Numbered from the stretch's first letter, positions 49,301 through 63,422 are shown. The stretch is DNA of 64,000 bases from Zonotrichia leucophrys gambelii (GCF_028769735.1 NC_088171.1:97281412-97345411); one strand, 5' to 3'. Notes: generated by a model not told the origin, from the sequence alone. Numbers and translations are program-made.

Positions 49301-52300
49301 GTATGCAAACCAATGTATTTCATTATGACAGCTGTGGTGGGTCTTTTGTTAAGACACAGGACTTCAAATGTTTTATTATCCAGTTTTTATCCACTGTGCT
49401 CCAAAATATCCAAACATGTGCCTCCATTTGTAACTCTCAACCAGCTGGGAAGTGCCGGTGTGGAGATCTGAGAGAAAGAAATTTACCAGAGTTGTGGAGG
49501 AAAGGTTTGGATGTGCAGGAAGGTCCTGGGAAACATGTCTAGGTAGGGACCATCCTTGAGAACATGCACAGGATCCTTGTGCAGCTTGACACAGCCGTGC
49601 AGGCTGACCAGTCTGGTGGGAGTAAGAGAAATTGAAAGGTGGGTAGTAGCTTAGAAATTCTGTGAAAACTGATATCAGGTGAAGAACATAGACTGTGTCT
49701 TGTCCTATCAGTAAGGGAAGGCAAATAAATGTTCAACTATCACACACTCAGCATTGCTGTTATCTTCCAGTCAATCCTTTTGATCACACTTCTGGACTAT
49801 ACACAGTGTGAGTTTCCTAGGTCCAGATGGGTAAGATGTAATTACTGAGGCCAGGATGTCTAATAGAGGAGAAAAATCAAAAACTTCTAGCAGTCCAGAG
49901 TTCACTGGTTTTGTTCACAAAATGGTTTATTTAAAATCCACCTACACTGACCAGCCCCTAACACTGCAAGCAGCCCCTGCAGCGAAGAAAGTTTTCTGGA
50001 TGCATCACTTTTCCAGGTATTCACAGCTTTCCCTACTTCAAAGAGTGGTCTTGGTAGATATCACATATTTCAGAATACTGCAGTATTAGTGGCAGTGGAG
50101 AAGGCAAATCTCTGCCTCAGCATCACACCTCACATTATTTATGTTACCACAAAATATACTGAAGCTTTTGGGAGCAGGATGAGACACTTCCTTCAGCGGA
50201 GTGTACAAACCTTTGTTGGTCTGAGAACATCCTGGGTAACCATGCCTCAAACCTGTGCATACTCCACTGTTGTATGAGTGTATCTGGACTGACTCTAGCA
50301 AATAGATGTCAGATTTTCAGAGACATTCTGTGGTTGCTGTCAGTAACTTTCACAGGACAAGACTGGGACTCACAGAAGTATGAGATCATAGGGAGGTCTA
50401 ATTTTTGTGGGAATGGCCCAGGATTATAATCTGGGGATTATACATCATTTACATAATCCTGAACATGGCTGTGCCTTCAAATCCAGAGAGAAACCAAGCA
50501 TCACTCTTTTGAAGTCTGCAGAAATCACGATTGCAGCCTGCATTTTCCCTGGGCTGACACTGGCTTGTTCAGCTCTGCACAACCCCAGCAATTCCAGCTT
50601 GGGTCCTTTGCGTGGGTAGGTGGGGAGTGGCAGGAGGGAGAATCTATTTCAGTCTTCACAGCCATGTGCTTTGCCACTGGAAGTGGAGCTGTTTTTAATG
50701 TGTTACCAAATCGTCATTCCTCACCCTCCATTGCCTGCAATATCAGGTAGAGTAGGCGGTAGGCACTCCTTCAGGGAATGCACAGTGTAAAACATAAATA
50801 TTTCCCTACTTATCTTCAATCACATGTGTGTATGATTTCACCACTTCATCTTACCCCAATACCTTTGCAGAATGGTTCAATATTAACATCACAGACTTTC
50901 TGTAACTCTTTAGAAGTACCATGACATTGTGTACATGGCTAATTCCCAATCCTTTGTCCTTTAAGGTTAACACTTTTTACTATTTTATTGTAGTTAATAT
51001 ATTTTTCTTCCCTGTATAGTGCAATTTAATCTGCAGCTTGAGAAAATAGAAAATCGATGGACATTATTTAAAAAAATGGAATTTACGGATTTTTTCTAGG
51101 TCAAATAGTTCAAAAAAGGCTTTTCAGATGAGATAATTTTTCTCTGAAAAATTGCTCTCTTATCACAATTGAAAGAAAGAAAATTGTGACATTTTAGAAT
51201 GAATGAGAAAATCTTCTTTAGCATGCATTCATTTGCTTCTAAATGTGCATGTTAGGATGTGTTCATGCACAAATAAATATAGGGTCCAAAGTGTAAGTTA
51301 TAATAGAATTGTTATCTGCTCTCTTGCCCTAACAGTGCAATAAAGCTCTTGTGTATGTCTGTAAAATGGAGTTAAACATTTTATGAATGTTTAAATATCA
51401 TCCAGGAATCCATCAGCATCTGACTTATTTGACTGCAATTTTTTTGTTGTTTTTTTTATAGCTTCAATTTAGTTATACAGACCTGGGCACCTAGCTCATT
51501 CTTTTGTTCCAAACATAGTAATTTTAAAGGAGTACTCTCCACAAACCTACCAGTTTGAAGCACTAAATGAATTTTCAGACAACAGTAATAATTTGATAGA
51601 AGCTTCTGGGTTGACCATTTGTGACTGTCAATTTGTGAATTCTATTACTTGCATATCATCTTTTATTAGAAGGTGATTTTAATGTTTGCTCTTTGCTGCC
51701 TGTATTTTTCTTTTTTTTTTTTTTTGCTACAAATAATCCTAGTTTTACCTTTTAAATATGACAGACTATTTTAGTCAAGAACCTGTATTATTATTCATTT
51801 CCAAGTTAAGATAATTGCAACTGTTACACAATTTCCAGTAGCTATTATCTTCATTGAAAACTGAGATTTTTTTTTTTCTTCCTCCTATGGATCTGAAATT
51901 CTTATTCTAAGACCAGCACTTTCTGGAATTACTTCTTTTCTGGAAGGCATTTTTAGCTAGAAAATATTTATTAATTAAAGTTTGATACTCTTTTATAGTC
52001 CCTAGCTTGTTAATTTTAAAAATACTGAAGAAGTTTGCTGCAAATAACATATTTCTTTCATCCTCTATGAAGGTCATGGCATTTTGAAGTGACAACAAGC
52101 ACGGTGGTGGTTAGGCATCTGCCAAGATTAAAAAGAAGGGGAACTTAAAACAAGGCTTTTGAATTACATCACTCTTGATCTTTCCCCAGAATTCAATAAA
52201 TAGATGTTAATAGTGGGTATGAGATTGCAGGTGATGTTTTCAGAGCCTGGTGGGCAGTAGAACGACCCTAAATGTGGGTGACATAATAACCTTAACAACT

Positions 52301-53769
52301 AGATGACTTTACATTGAGGAATCCCAATTAATTCTTCATAGCTTTTCTGATTCCATTACTGACTGGTCATGCTAAGATTATTACGGAAAGTCACAGCAGA
52401 AAGCCACCTAAGCAGAAATCAAGTGAAAACTTCAACATTCTCTCTCCTTAGAATCAGAAAAGTTGTTTGTTTACCTTCTGTGGTTTAACGGAGACCAGAA
52501 AAGATGGGCATATAACCCCCAGAAATATCATTTTTGTGAAACCGTTGAAGAAAGACCTTCAAACTCATTCAGTGTATCCTTTAGATCTTATTTAATATTC
52601 CTTTTGTAAGAGTATTATTTAATACATTAACCTATCAATTTTACTTGCTACACACAGGCACAAAAATATTAACTATAGATCAGATTTGATTGTAATGGCT
52701 TTACTATTATTACAGCTAAGTCTTGCAGTTCCCTTCCAATTAAAAACATATCTCACAACCAATAACATTCTACCTTTGAGAAAATACTATGTTATGGGAT
52801 TTTTTGAAATTTTAAACTTAACCAACAAATTCACTGCTATTTATTCTGAGGGAGTCTGGTACTCAGAATAGTTTCGATAGATAACTGTGCTTACAGAAAA
52901 TTACCTTCTGATAATAAAATATCATAGACATCTGAAACCAAATCTTCCCTGCTCTGCAAAATGAAAACTTCTAATTTAGGTCCACACTAGGTAATTGATA
53001 AAGGCAGGTTTCACACACTTTATTCACTCCAACACCATGCTCTTATTGTCATCATACCATCCCAACCAATGAAGAGCAATGGAAAACGAACTCTCTTTTT
53101 CACTCCTACTCTATTTAAATGAAAATCAGTGAAACAATTTTATTTACTGCTTACTATTAGAAGCACTGATTTTTTTTTATTATTATTTTTTTAATGAAGA
53201 AAGGTGAAAGATAGCATCTTGACTGAGCCCAATAGAAGCAGCCAGAGATGAAGAAGTCATCGGCAGTCCTAGGAAACTTCATGCCTCTGCATAGAGCTGG
53301 GTCAGTGCAGAAGTGAGAAATACATAGAATACATAGTTTGCTCTTCAGCATTCCCTTACAAAACCAATGACATTAAGTTTTCATGAAGAAAGTACACGTA
53401 ATTGCATGACATAGGAATGCCAGTTGAAAACTATAAAAATATAAAGCCTACTTATGTATCATCAAAAAGATGTACAGTGCTACATGAAGCTAAGAAGAAA
53501 AACTCACAATTTCAAAATCTTCCTGGAGATATGTGTGTGCTCTGGAGAGAGACTGACCATAAGTTTTAATTGCTGGCATTTTTCATTTCAGGCTTTCTAA
53601 ATCAGGCAATGTCTAACAAGTGTTCAATGGCTCTGTGACATTGGGTCAAACTCTAAAAAAAGGTAACGGAGGATCTCCTCTGAATACTCCCAAAAATTGC
53701 TTAAGATCATTGACGTGATCTTAACTTCCCAGGTATTCAGAAAACCAAAATGGGGATCCTCAGAGAAAC
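46301..53769. other. AT-rich intergenic DNA, no gene seen
   Basis: No exon, RNA gene or repeat family recognised. Open frames at 46274-46678 and 46864-47205 (134 and 113 codons) lack any recognisable domain. A T run lies at 51711-51725 and a T/A-rich tract at 53168-53192. The patch at 49440-49740 is GC-richer but not assignable. Confidence 0.45.
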
Positions 53770-53810
53770 AAAAAAAAAAAAAAACAAAAAAAAAAAAAAA
53801 AAAAAAAAAA
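53770..53810. repeat. Long A homopolymer (A15-C-A25)
   Basis: Fifteen A residues, a single C at 53785, then 25 more A residues. The sequence to the left is not a recognised retroposon, so it is treated as a simple repeat. Homopolymer length is probably unreliable in the assembly. Confidence 0.9.
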
Positions 53811-56800
53811 TCAAACCTTTGTTAGGATATAGGCACAGCATGGTGTCAGAGGAAGGAATCTCTTCACACTTTCCTGTTTTCTTATAAGGCATAAGCAGTT
53901 TAGGCTTTGCAAAAGAGTGAATGGGCAGGTCCAACATATGAACTAGCTCTTTTACTAGTTTTTCTCTAATCTTGTAAAAAAGTTTGAAATAGTGTAAGCT
54001 GGCTTTCTTCTTTTTATCGCATTTATTTTATGGTTTCTTCAATTTTTTTTCCTTCTGTTTAACGGTTATGTAATGCTTTTACATAATTTTCCTGATGCAT
54101 TTTAAACAACCTATGTACTTAAGTATAGATTTATATGTGTGTATATATTTATATGTATTAACACCTTCCTAAGGATCACATCTCACTACAGCTCAGCCAT
54201 ACAGCAGCAGGTGAAAATCCCTCTCTCTGTTCCACAGCAGTTACAAAGCCCTGTAGTGCTCTAACATATCTCTTTCTAATAAAGCTGTGCAGCTGGAGGC
54301 CTATTCTGCTGTCACTGGTGTGTATGAATGCATTTGGGTTTTGAGTGGGTCTAATGTATAACTTACGAAAAGATAATTCCACTTACATGCTGAAAAATGT
54401 GCAGTCCCTCATTTGTGTCCTATGTGGGAAGCTACTGAGGATTTTTGCCTCATAAATTTCCCTTTAGGTGATGGGATTTTTTTGCCTTGCATGTTTGCAT
54501 AAGAAATAAACCTATTTTATCAGGATGCTTTGAGAAAGAAAGACCAAATAGGACTTCTTTTAATCTACTGGCACTATTTTTTTTCAGCTTTTCAATGCTT
54601 TTTTACTTGTTAGTTGATTTTTAATAGTGAATGACGTATTCTTTCTTGTGTCAAGGCCTGAGTTCAGAAAATCTTTTCCTGAATATTATAATAGTAGCTT
54701 GTTAGAGCTTATATATTCAAAATGTCTGATGCTTTCCAATTTGAAGTTTTTCAAAATGTCCACATTTCTGCTATTTGCTGCAGACTGAGGCGCATGAAGG
54801 GAGGAAATCCGTGAAGCTGACAAGACTGAATTTTCTCTTTTTGTGGAATCACATTCACATTTGACTGAAGGTACAAAGAAAAGAAATGTGTCTTCTCTCA
54901 ACTTGTGTTTTTCAGGAAGAAATCTTGGCTGCATGCTAAATTCACCCTGGCACATTCCCAGGCCAGGTTTATACTGCTGCTAAGCAATGCAGAAAGCAGC
55001 CACACCAGGCTGCCTGGAAGCACCCCATTACTGCAAAAGCAGGGGAAGGAAGGGAATTGAGAGGTGGATTTGGAGATGACAGAATTCAGATTGATTACAC
55101 ATTCCTCAAGCCACCTCTTTCCTGAAGTGCTTGGTAGTACAGCCTTCAGTTACTCGGCATGCCATGGATTTTCAGAGGGTTTTTGATTGTCCTTGGACTA
55201 TGTGCAATGACAGGGAGTTGTGCCTTGCCTTAACTTTCAAACATTTCACTCTGTAACCTGAAGAACACGGGGCTGATACAGAGCAAATGAATGCAAGCAT
55301 TGGCTTTTGTTCACATTTTTAACAAGGCTTTAAAAAGGAACTCCGGATCAGTGCATCAGATACTGGTGCAAAATAATTTAATTATTATTTAAATTTTTTC
55401 GGCATTTCCCCCGCTTTATAGTTTTATTGCTTTTTAGCTCAATAGTCTGTACTACTGCTAAGATTTTTTTCCAGTCATATTTTCCATGAAAAAGCATTCC
55501 AGAAACTTCTGTTTCCAGTTTTTCCCCCAGTGTGAAGAGAGAACAAAAGCCCACTATTATTCTTCCAAAAATCCATGTGCAAAGGAAGTCAACAGGATAT
55601 TAAAGCATGCATAAGAAATACAAAAATTTCTTCTGAGACCTAGGGATTTGGGTAAAAAGTTGAGTTTTTAAGAGCTCCTGTTCATTCTCTACTTCATCCA
55701 TTCTAGATTGCATTTACTTTAACCACTGCCTAATTTTGAGAAGATCAAAGCATGAACATTAATTACCCTATTGCATAATTCAATTGAGCATTACTTTGGA
55801 GGATTTTTTAGCATGTACTGAACTTACTAGTGTAAAAGAAGTGACCTAAAATCCTAATTTAAATATGTCATTGGTCAGTTTAAAAACAGAATAAGACTCC
55901 CTGAAGTAACATGAAGGAATGTGAAAACAGAAGACTTCTTAATTTGACTTCTTTTGTGTCTCTTACACGTTACATGTTTTGACTTTAATACTGTCCTAAC
56001 CTTGAACAAAGTGAAACTTGCACAGCAGCATAGGTTAATATTAGTAAGCACTAGTACAATAAATCACAAAAATGGGCATGGACTTTCATGTTCAAGGCCT
56101 AAATCTTTTCATTTCTCAAGGTGAACAGTCAGAACAGAACAATTCACCTCTTAAGAATTTATAAAAAATTTATAACAAACTTTAAGAACTTTTTAAATGC
56201 AAATATGGCAGACAGCTCTGCTCTCTAGTCATTATGAGTAGCTGATTTAAAGCTTTTATTTAGATGCAATATCCATTTGTTATGATAATTCAATATTATT
56301 TCCTACAGAGAGAGTAATGCAAGAAAGTGTTATTAGAAGTTTTGATAAAAATAAGCAAATTTTCTGATTATTTATTGTAAATATAGAAATAACACTTTGG
56401 TGGAAAAAGTCTCTTAAGAAAAACCACTGCACTTTTCACAATACAAAACTTGTAACAAAAGGGTTATAGCCAAAATAATGAAATTTTAAAAACAACTAAT
56501 CTTTTCAAATGTTGACATTTTTTACTTTCAATCTGCTCCATCAATAGCAAGCTGGGAAAAAAAGAAAACAACAAAAACACAAAACAATCAACCAACCAAC
56601 CAAACAAACAAAAAGCCACTTTGTTCCAAAGATTTTCCAGTCTTTCAGGTTTAGCCCCAGTGGACCATGATGTGCTCTTCATATTAAGGAAGATTGAGAA
56701 AATGATACTTTGATATGTAAACTGAGTAGACCCTAACCAACAAAACAAAGTTAAATCCAGTCTTTCCAGACCTTGAACACAACTCTTCCAGTCTGTTGGA

Positions 56801-59800
56801 CAAAACAAGAACTGGTATTTAATTTTTTGGAGTTTGGGTTTAGAAAAAAGAGAATAACTGAAATAGCATTAAATTGATTTGTTAAGTTAATTGAGCAACT
56901 TGGATAAGGATTCATTCTTATTTTTGTCTGGCATAGCTTATATTCATAGCAGCCTGCCAAGAACAGCAGGAATAAGGATTTATAATGCAAAAATAAGAGT
57001 GTTTATTTTCTTAATAAGAATAAACTATGACTTCTTTATTTAAATGTTTGTATGTAGATAACACAATTGGGTTGGTCTCTTTCAGATTACTGCACCCATT
57101 TAACATCCCTTTTAACATTTGGAGGTGAAGGGATCTTGCAATGACTTAAATCTGAAGTGGTAGAAGCAGACCTGGAAATCTCCCTGATAGTGCCACTAAG
57201 GGGTACATTGTGGTGGAGCTGAAGAGAGCAAGAACAGAAAAGCTTCGAGCAAGTAGATGGAAGAAAAAGAGAGATGCAAACTGCAATGGAATGTATTGTC
57301 TAGAAAGTATTCAGAATATAATCTTAGAAGAAGTGAAAATCAGTACCATCTCACCACACCCTCAGAGAACCCACATTTCAAATTTGTCCAAAAAAACAAG
57401 AAAAAGAGAGAGTTAACTCTCAGTGAGTGTGAAGTCCATCTAGAGCCGACAAGGCACATGGAACTGCTGCAGTGGAGATGTGCTCTCTGTCTTTGTCAGG
57501 TGTTACTGCATTCAGACTCATCAGATATTCACACAAGCAGTGAGTGCCAAGGTAACCAGAGACTCTCAACAAACCAACATGGAATGAGGACAAAGCAGAA
57601 ATTTTAATAATATTAATGGTTTTGCAAAGACTTCAGCAGAAGCATGCAATAAGTATGCCATTACCTACTATGTTGGATGTACCTTTTGGGTGCTGCATTT
57701 CTTTGAATGGCAATTTGGTTTTGTTTCAAGCACAGTCCATGATGCCAGAGTCTCTATGACAAGAAGAATGGGACTTTGCCCATAATTTGATGACAAAGAC
57801 ACAAGGAAAAAAGAAATTGCGTGGAGAAGGAGGTTTACTGGGAGTACTGACTAAAGCTGCTTTTGAAAGCCAAGTGTATTTCTGAGAGAAGATGATAAGC
57901 ATTGAATGTAATTCTCTCTTTCTCATTGGACCATCTTCTGTAAATTTCTTCATGTAACTCAGCTACAGACAAACTGTCCTGGAGAAAATTATTTAGTGTG
58001 TGCCTATAGGATAAGAGCAGTGGCATGTTATGAGAGAACCTATGTGATAGGCAGACTGACTGGCACAATTGGAGAAAGTATTTGCTTTAAAAGAATACAT
58101 GCTAATAATGTTTTTTGCTGTGAAAGAGGAGCAAGGGAAGAGGGGAGAGTGGTTGAAGGGGAAAGATGAAAATGCCTTCTCTTTAATTATTTTCCTCTAT
58201 TTTTTATTTTTTTTTAGTTCTGTTTGGACCAATAGCACTTTGATACCCCCTGGCATATCTGTTTATGTATTGTCTATTCCAAGTGCATTATACAAGTAAT
58301 TTAAATATTTAGACAGAAAGATTATCCATAAGACACTTTCTAGAAGAACCTTGAAGAAAATTATCGATGGGTAAAAACTACAGCTTTAAATAAAATAATT
58401 GATGGGGATTTTTCAGTTCAGAGGCCAAACACAAGCAAAAAGAAAGGGACGAGGGAGAAATCTGCTTTGAGTGAAATGAAGTAGGAAATTGCAATCAAAG
58501 GGATGGAATTGCCCAGTGGGAAGGCTAGACTGAAGGCAGACGTTACATACTGACCCTTCATAGCATTCCAAAATAAAATATTTAATGAATTCTGTCTTTA
58601 CATGAAGAAGCAGTACAGAACAAAAAAAAAACAAGAAAAAAAAGAAAAAAAACCCAACAAGTTATAGGAGAAATATCTGAAATTTACTACATTTTGCAGG
58701 TCCTGAATGTGGTTTGTTGTGTTGTTGGTGATGAGGTTTGGGAGTATTTTATTGTAAAAATGAAACTACATTTTCCTTTAGAGGAAGTAGTTATTTTCTT
58801 CTTTCAGAAGAAAGTTTTAGGCAGCATTCTCTTACACAATTCAGAAACATATTATCCTGGTGTTGAAAAGTTACAATCGGAGTCTCTGAAATCATCTCAT
58901 TCACATCCCTGCCTGCTCTTTTTGTTAAAACTCAATACAGGTTCAACTTTTATCAGCTCACAAAGGTGGTGTAAAATGAGAACAGCACACTGAGCTACCA
59001 CCGTAGTGCTGAAGGTATTCAAAAGTGAAAAAGCAAGAGTGTGCTAGTTTTTGTACAGACAAGCCTTGAACACTGTCTTCCTCCTCCACAACTGAGAGCA
59101 AAGGAGCACCACATATTTCAAGGGTGCTTCCTACAGCACCATTCATGTCACCAGACTCCATTAAGAACATTTGTAACTCATTCCCTGTAGGGAAGTCATG
59201 TACAATGTTACTCAAAATCTCCATGTAGGAAAATGTATTAATTAATATTTTTGCTTTGACATCGTACTCATCTGCAGGATCTATTCCATTCCAAGGTTAC
59301 TGAGTGGTCTTCTATTAAGATTCTCAGCCTTTTACTGGTAGCTGAAGTAAATAATTCCTAATTAAGAAAAGCATAAAGAACAGTGTGAACCAACAAGATA
59401 CAGTCTCATTATGCAATACAGTATACAAGTACAATTTCAAATACAATATTGTTTGATCATATGAGAGCTTTCTGGCAAATGAAGGGATTTTTGTCATTGC
59501 ATATCCCAGATGACTTTATTTTGAACATCAATGATAATCTAGTGTTGTACCAACAGCTTTGAATAACTAACTACTCTTAGAGTCCTTGAGGAAATTTGTA
59601 CTTTTTGCTTTCTAGCTTTCTGCAGCATTCAGTCTGGGCCGTCTTTTTGGTCTGCATGCACCTCTGTACTCTGCATGCTTAGGGAGCCATATCCCCTGTC
59701 TCATTCCCTATTGCTGTATTAAAGATCTCACGCAGGGCCCCTTTTTTCATTAAGAAAACTCAGCCAAACCTGCAGGAGACTCAGAAAACCTATACAGCTT

Positions 59801-60732
59801 GCCCTCTCCTCTAGTCTCTGAATAAGCAGAACTCATATCAGGTTGTTCTTCATAGATAGCTTCATAAACACATTAAAAACATAAGAAATATTTCTCTACA
59901 TAGGACATAGCCCTCACACTTATACTATTGTAGCCTCCTAGTACTGTGCCTGTCAGTACAACCTCAGAGCTTATAAAAAATTTTCTAGAAAACAACTGAG
60001 AGAAGTTACTTTACACTGATCCCTGATCACCACTAAAGAAAAGGCTGTCTCTTGCAATTGCATGCATGTCCTTCAGTAAAATAGTCTCTCTAAAGACAGA
60101 TAATGTCAGTGAAGAGGCCGAGAAGGGTTAGTTATGGGCATGCAAAATTAAGTCAAGCTCTTAAAATTCCACCATTTTCTGATGCAGGAGTCTACTAAAA
60201 GAAGAGTTAGGAAAGGCAGTTATATTGGCCCCCTAAGTATTCTGTGAGGTGTATTCTGCTTTAAAAAATTACCTTTTCTTTTAATTGTAAAGAATTTAAA
60301 TGAATAGATGTATAGTTGGCTTTCAAGCATAGTGTTATCTGAGTACATCCTCATAGACTTTAATCTCCAAAGTAACAGGCTACAGAAATTCTCAATTTTG
60401 TGTGTAAAAACAATAGTGCTAATTAGTACTGTTTCAAAGATCAGAAAATTTTTATTAATCAGTTTCTGAGGAGCACATACACTCCATTATATATCTAACG
60501 GCAGTCCTAAGACACAATGTCTGCTTTACCAAATTGTTTATATAGGCCTCCAGAGCATTCATAGGTTCAAGACTTGGTCCCAGAAGTATATTAAGCCCTA
60601 AGTAAATCTTCCCTTTCATTCTCAAACTGTTATAAATAGATTTGTACTTTGTGCCATTTAAATTTTGGAAAAAAATATGAATTATATATTTTGAACAGAA
60701 TAGAGAGAATTATAGAGGGAGCAAATGACAAG
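53811..60732. other. AT-rich intergenic DNA, no gene seen
   Basis: No gene recognised. Simple repeats: TA/TG-rich at 54124-54160, CAAC/AAAC units at 56566-56613 and an A-rich stretch at 58621-58652. The patch at 55740-55830 (GATCAAAG, TTAATTA, CAATTG) has homeodomain/TCF-like cores. Overlapping frames at 57210-57607 and 58694-58993 have no recognisable product. Confidence 0.45.
56566..56613. repeat. CAAC/AAAC tetranucleotide microsatellite
   Basis: Interrupted AACA units followed by three CAAC units and CAAACAAACAAA. The minus-strand frame through it is repeat-derived. Confidence 0.8.
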
Positions 60733-60740
60733 TGACGTCA
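60733..60740. promoter_or_regulatory. Consensus CRE (TGACGTCA)
   Basis: A perfect palindromic cAMP-response element, within AAGTGACGTCATAAATAC, about 17.5 kb upstream of the DOK6 start codon. It is CpG-containing in a CpG-poor background. Single 8-mers occur by chance, so function is only a possibility. Confidence 0.35.
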
Positions 60741-62119
60741 TAAATACTTTTTCTATAAATTTTCATTGTTTCTTAATATATTTTATTTGTTTTTTCACTC
60801 CGAAGTCTTAGTCCTGTACTTTTCCACCTGCTGAGAGGCTCCGAGGGTTTTTTAAGCTTAGCAACTAGGCTATTTTTTCTCAGAAATTTTGTTAAAATAA
60901 AAACAGCTTCTGGAATTCACAGCAAATGCTTTGTCATTGACCTTGAAAGTACTTTGGCAAGCAAGGGATTTCTATGCTTTGCCAAAAAAGTAATGGCGAT
61001 AGCAGAAATTTTGTCACAGTTGAAACTACAATAGTTACTCCACTGTGTTGTTGGTAGCTTCACCTATCAGTATCCCCAATGGCAATATTGTATTTCAGGT
61101 GTCAACTGACAGGCATTTAATTTTGGAAGAATAGGGATTTTAGAGAAACAACATCACAAGGCCATATAATAATGGAAACCTAATGCTTAGAAATCCTTAT
61201 TTTTGTCCTGTTTCTTATAGTTCTGAGACCAAATAGTGCAGGGTGCTTGAAAATACATTTTATTTTCCTAAATTAAGAAAACTGAATATAATCAAGCTTA
61301 TTTCAGTACAATTAAATATTTTAGTCATCAATCTCAGGCATGCTTTGAACTAAATAAGAGCTATAAATGAATTCTTATTTTCCACAAAAAGGTTTTTGTT
61401 TTGTTTTGTTTTTTTCCTCCTTATGGGTATAAATCTTATGGAAGAAAAAGGCAGACTATCCAAGAGTTAAACCAGAAGAAAGCTATTTTTCAGAGCTCTC
61501 TAAGCAATTTAGGTTGGGTTAGTCATGATTTTTGGCCCGAAATCTTTTGCTACAAACGAAACAAGTTTGCCATACAGTGTGAGTGATGGGCCTTATTTAT
61601 ATTTAAGGAAATTGAACTTGTCTATCACCTCCATTCCTCTGCCTCTTTGTTCAAGAATTAAGGCAGTATGCTTGAAACCCTCAATCACATATTTATGTTT
61701 GCAAACAGCATAGGGAAAGATTTTGACACCCTTTTGCAGGTGTGAATCCAAACTTCTCAGGACTGATAACCCACCTGTGCATCAGGTGACATGACACATC
61801 CCTGTCAGTGGAGTGAGGTTACCTGGTGCTTCCAAAGGCTGGTGCTGTAGTGAACATTTCAGCAGGTAACTTCTGTGCCCGTGGCTGCAGAGCTGATGAG
61901 TTGATTCAGCATGGAAAGTCTGTCTCCCTGCTCAAAGGAGCTATATCTCTGAGTATTTTCCTGCTTGGGAAACAGAAGAGACCATTTCAGTGAAGGCTCT
62001 TCTATGAACTGCACAGACAGAAGTTCTCTTGAGTAAAGAATCATGCTGAAGAAGAAAGGTAAGCTTTCCCACATGGCAAGACCTTGAAACTGGAGCAGAG
62101 GGAGGTGCCCCAGCTCTCC
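60741..62119. other. AT-rich intergenic DNA, no gene seen
   Basis: No gene recognised. From about 61740 the composition becomes more balanced, and this stretch may be the 5' continuation of the CR1 fragment that follows, but no diagnostic match was seen. A T/G-rich tract lies at 61393-61416. Confidence 0.4.
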
Positions 62120-62965
62120 AGAGCAAAGTGCTGGAGTCGTGACTCAGGGGCAGCTCTGAAGCAGCTGAGCAGGCTCCATCTCAGGCTGCAGAGAGTGCCA
62201 GAGCCTGGAGCCACTCTCTGAGGACAGCAGGGACAACACCTGTGGGAGATGTGCTCAGGTCCATCTGCCCAGCCTAGTGGAGGAGCTGAGAGATGAAGTA
62301 GAAAGACTGAAAAGGATTAGGGACTCTGACGAAGAGAGTGACTGCTGGAGCCACACTCTACCATGCCTTAGAAAAACTCATTTTCCATCTGCTTCACAAG
62401 AAGCAATGGATCTTCTACCCTTTCACCATCAGGCAGAAAGAGGGGACCTTGAGAGATGGAGGGGAATGAAACCTGGCATCTGCTCAGGTTACCAGGTGCA
62501 TCCCTTTCCAACCCACCTCACATCCACAAGTGAGTTTATGCAGTAGGTGCCAGGCCCTGGAATCTGAGGACTGGGGAAATGAGAATGTGGCTGAATCTCC
62601 ATTTGGTGTGGAAGGGTCACCTATGGCAGAACAGCCTACCCCTGCATCACAGCATCCTCAGTTAAGGCAAAAAGAAGGGAGTAGTCATTGTTGACTGCCT
62701 TCTGAGGCAAGCAGAGGTCCCAATATGCCAACCAGGTCCAGTCCATGGGGAGATGTGTTGCCTTCCTGGGGTCTGGGTAAGGGACATCACAAGGAAATGT
62801 CCCAGCCTGTTATGGCCACTGATTATTATCTGCTACTGCTTTTCCAGGTGGGCAGCATCAGGAAGGCTTCAAACAATCAAGAGGGATCTCAGGGCCTTGG
62901 GACTTGGCTGAGGGACCTGGAGCACATGATATGTTGCTCTCTTCTGAACTGCCAATGGCCATTTC
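62120..62965 (+). mobile_element. CR1-like LINE, decayed ORF1 fragment with PHD-like and GDSL-esterase remnants
   Basis: CR1-type ORF1 proteins are known to carry a PHD/zinc-finger-like part and a GDSL esterase. Both can be traced here. At about 62240-62340 the plus frame reads CGRCAQVHLPSLVEELRD and continues ERLKRIRD, a CxxC motif followed by a coiled coil. At 62675-62914 a different frame reads VVIVDCLLRQ, then VPICQPG, CCLPG and VRDIT, aligning with the VVIGDSLLRG-type esterase start. The Gly and catalytic Ser of GDSL are replaced by Val and Cys. The two segments are in different frames, and the second ends at an internal TGA. It is unusual in keeping the 5' part of the element, because most CR1 copies are 5'-truncated; ORF2 and the 3' end are absent. 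Confidence 0.75.
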
Positions 62966-63422
62966 ACTTTTTGACACCACATCTTCTGTTTAAGGCCAGT
63001 TTTCAAGAGCCATCAGAAGTTCAAAGAAATGGCTTGTCATGTATACGTGTACAGCACAGGGTTATTCTTCCCTCTATCAAATAAAAGGGAAATTTTTTGT
63101 TTGTGAGAACAAACATTTTTAATACTATACGGATGAAAACTAGTTGAAAAATAAGAACTTTGTTATTTCCCATTTTGTCTTCAACATTTTATATGTTTTA
63201 TCTTTCTTCTATAAACCAGTAAGTGACAAAGAATTCAGTTGGTATAATACAAAATTTCTGTAATGCAGTCATTAACTGTTACATTTTGGGAGCAAAATAC
63301 TGCTAATTCAGCCTGTTCTGATTTCAGGCTATTGATTTAGAAATAAAACTAAATGTATCACATTAGCATGAGAAGCTTTCTAAATATATAGTCAGCTATA
63401 GCTGACAACTAAATCAAGAAAG
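62966..63422. other. AT-rich intergenic DNA, no gene seen
   Basis: Ordinary AT-rich sequence between the CR1 fragment and the pentanucleotide array. No feature recognised. Confidence 0.5.

Noticed and set aside
62277..62546. 89-codon frame starting MEELRDEVERLKRIRD as a host coiled-coil gene
   Set aside because: The CxxC plus coiled-coil pattern and the downstream esterase remnant identify it as CR1 ORF1 debris.
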